From contig NC_092561.1 in the NCBI RefSeq assembly GCF_037975245.1, positions 18,532,508 to 18,596,507 on the forward strand: a stretch of 64,000 nucleotides of DNA, read 5' to 3'. This DNA comes from Apostichopus japonicus. Taxonomy: Eukaryota > Echinodermata > Holothuroidea > Aspidochirotida > Stichopodidae. Both the position numbers and the translations under genes were made by a program. Under the pieces are notes generated by a model that made no database searches, had not been told where the DNA came from, and was given only the letters and a program-made list of their open reading frames with translations. Positions 58,093 to 64,000 of this stretch are shown here, one piece after another. Numbering within the stretch: position 1 is the first letter of the stretch; every line of letters begins with the position of its first letter.

Positions 58093-58305
58093 ATAGTCTT
58101 GTTCTAAAGTGACCAATCACCGAGCTGCAAAGTAATAAATAATCAAGCGTATACTTGCATATCTATTGCGATTAAGTTCTTCACAGTTGCATGTTAGCAT
58201 TATTTATCTGAAATGTCGTGAAACTTACGTAACCTTATGCGACAATTCTTGTCATCGTTGGACATTTAAAATCACCACAGAGCAAGTACTGCTTTAAGTA
58301 AATGT

Positions 58306-58311
58306 TTTATT
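58306..58311 (-). terminator. Poly(A) signal of AKR-C
   Basis: AATAAA on the minus strand, about 190 bp past the AKR-C stop codon. Confidence 0.6.
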
Positions 58312-58500
58312 TATCACATAAACTATATCATTTTTGGATAAGTATGAGATTCGGGGTGAAAAGGATCGACATATCATTTTGAATCCATTAAAATTTCCAT
58401 GAGATAAACTGTGTCCTCCATTACCGGTGTAAAAGGCTCTCATGTTGCACACCAACATCACATTTATGCTAGGGCTTCATGATCGATTATGCTAGCATGT

Positions 58501-64000
<5,500 letters not shown>

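Overview
This window looks like nuclear DNA of a marine invertebrate animal. It is AT-rich, with long introns, GT-AG splice sites, very long (TA)n microsatellites, tRNA-derived SINEs, non-LTR retrotransposon tails and hAT-type miniature elements. The species cannot be fixed from sequence alone; an echinoderm such as a sea cucumber is a guess.

The recognisable genes are on the right. From about 32.0 kb to the right edge there are three tandem aldo-keto reductase (AKR1-like) paralogues, all on the minus strand: A (32036-43.1 kb), B (47030-54.4 kb) and C (58306 to beyond 64000). Wherever all three can be read they share exon boundaries and intron phases, so they arose by tandem duplication of one gene. 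A and B each have an untranslated first exon. B reads as an intact 321-residue protein. A has a 2-nt deletion in exon 3 that leads to a stop early in exon 4. C seems to have lost the splice donor of exon 6. Active-site and NADPH-binding motifs are otherwise kept. The substrate cannot be inferred.

The left half (1-32 kb) is gene-poor. It has a plausible first coding exon with a signal peptide (17122-17237, minus), an unrecognised coding-like frame (13072-13305, minus), a LINE 3' tail (13770-14147), SINEs, two diverged copies of a ~380-bp segment (18960-19345 and 20742-21125), a fold-back element (24165-24409) and several (TA)n tracts.

The introns and spacers of the AKR cluster hold most of the structure. 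There is a 40-bp/80-bp higher-order minisatellite inside an AKR-A intron, a 20-bp minisatellite (45951-46530), a ~141-bp tandem repeat (45205-45680), and two sites where one TIR element sits inside another (40327-41372 and 56755-58092). A third, solo copy (55732-56104) has a perfect 8-bp target duplication. Four LINE tails lie in the B and C introns. No tRNA, rRNA, CRISPR array or prokaryotic operon was seen.
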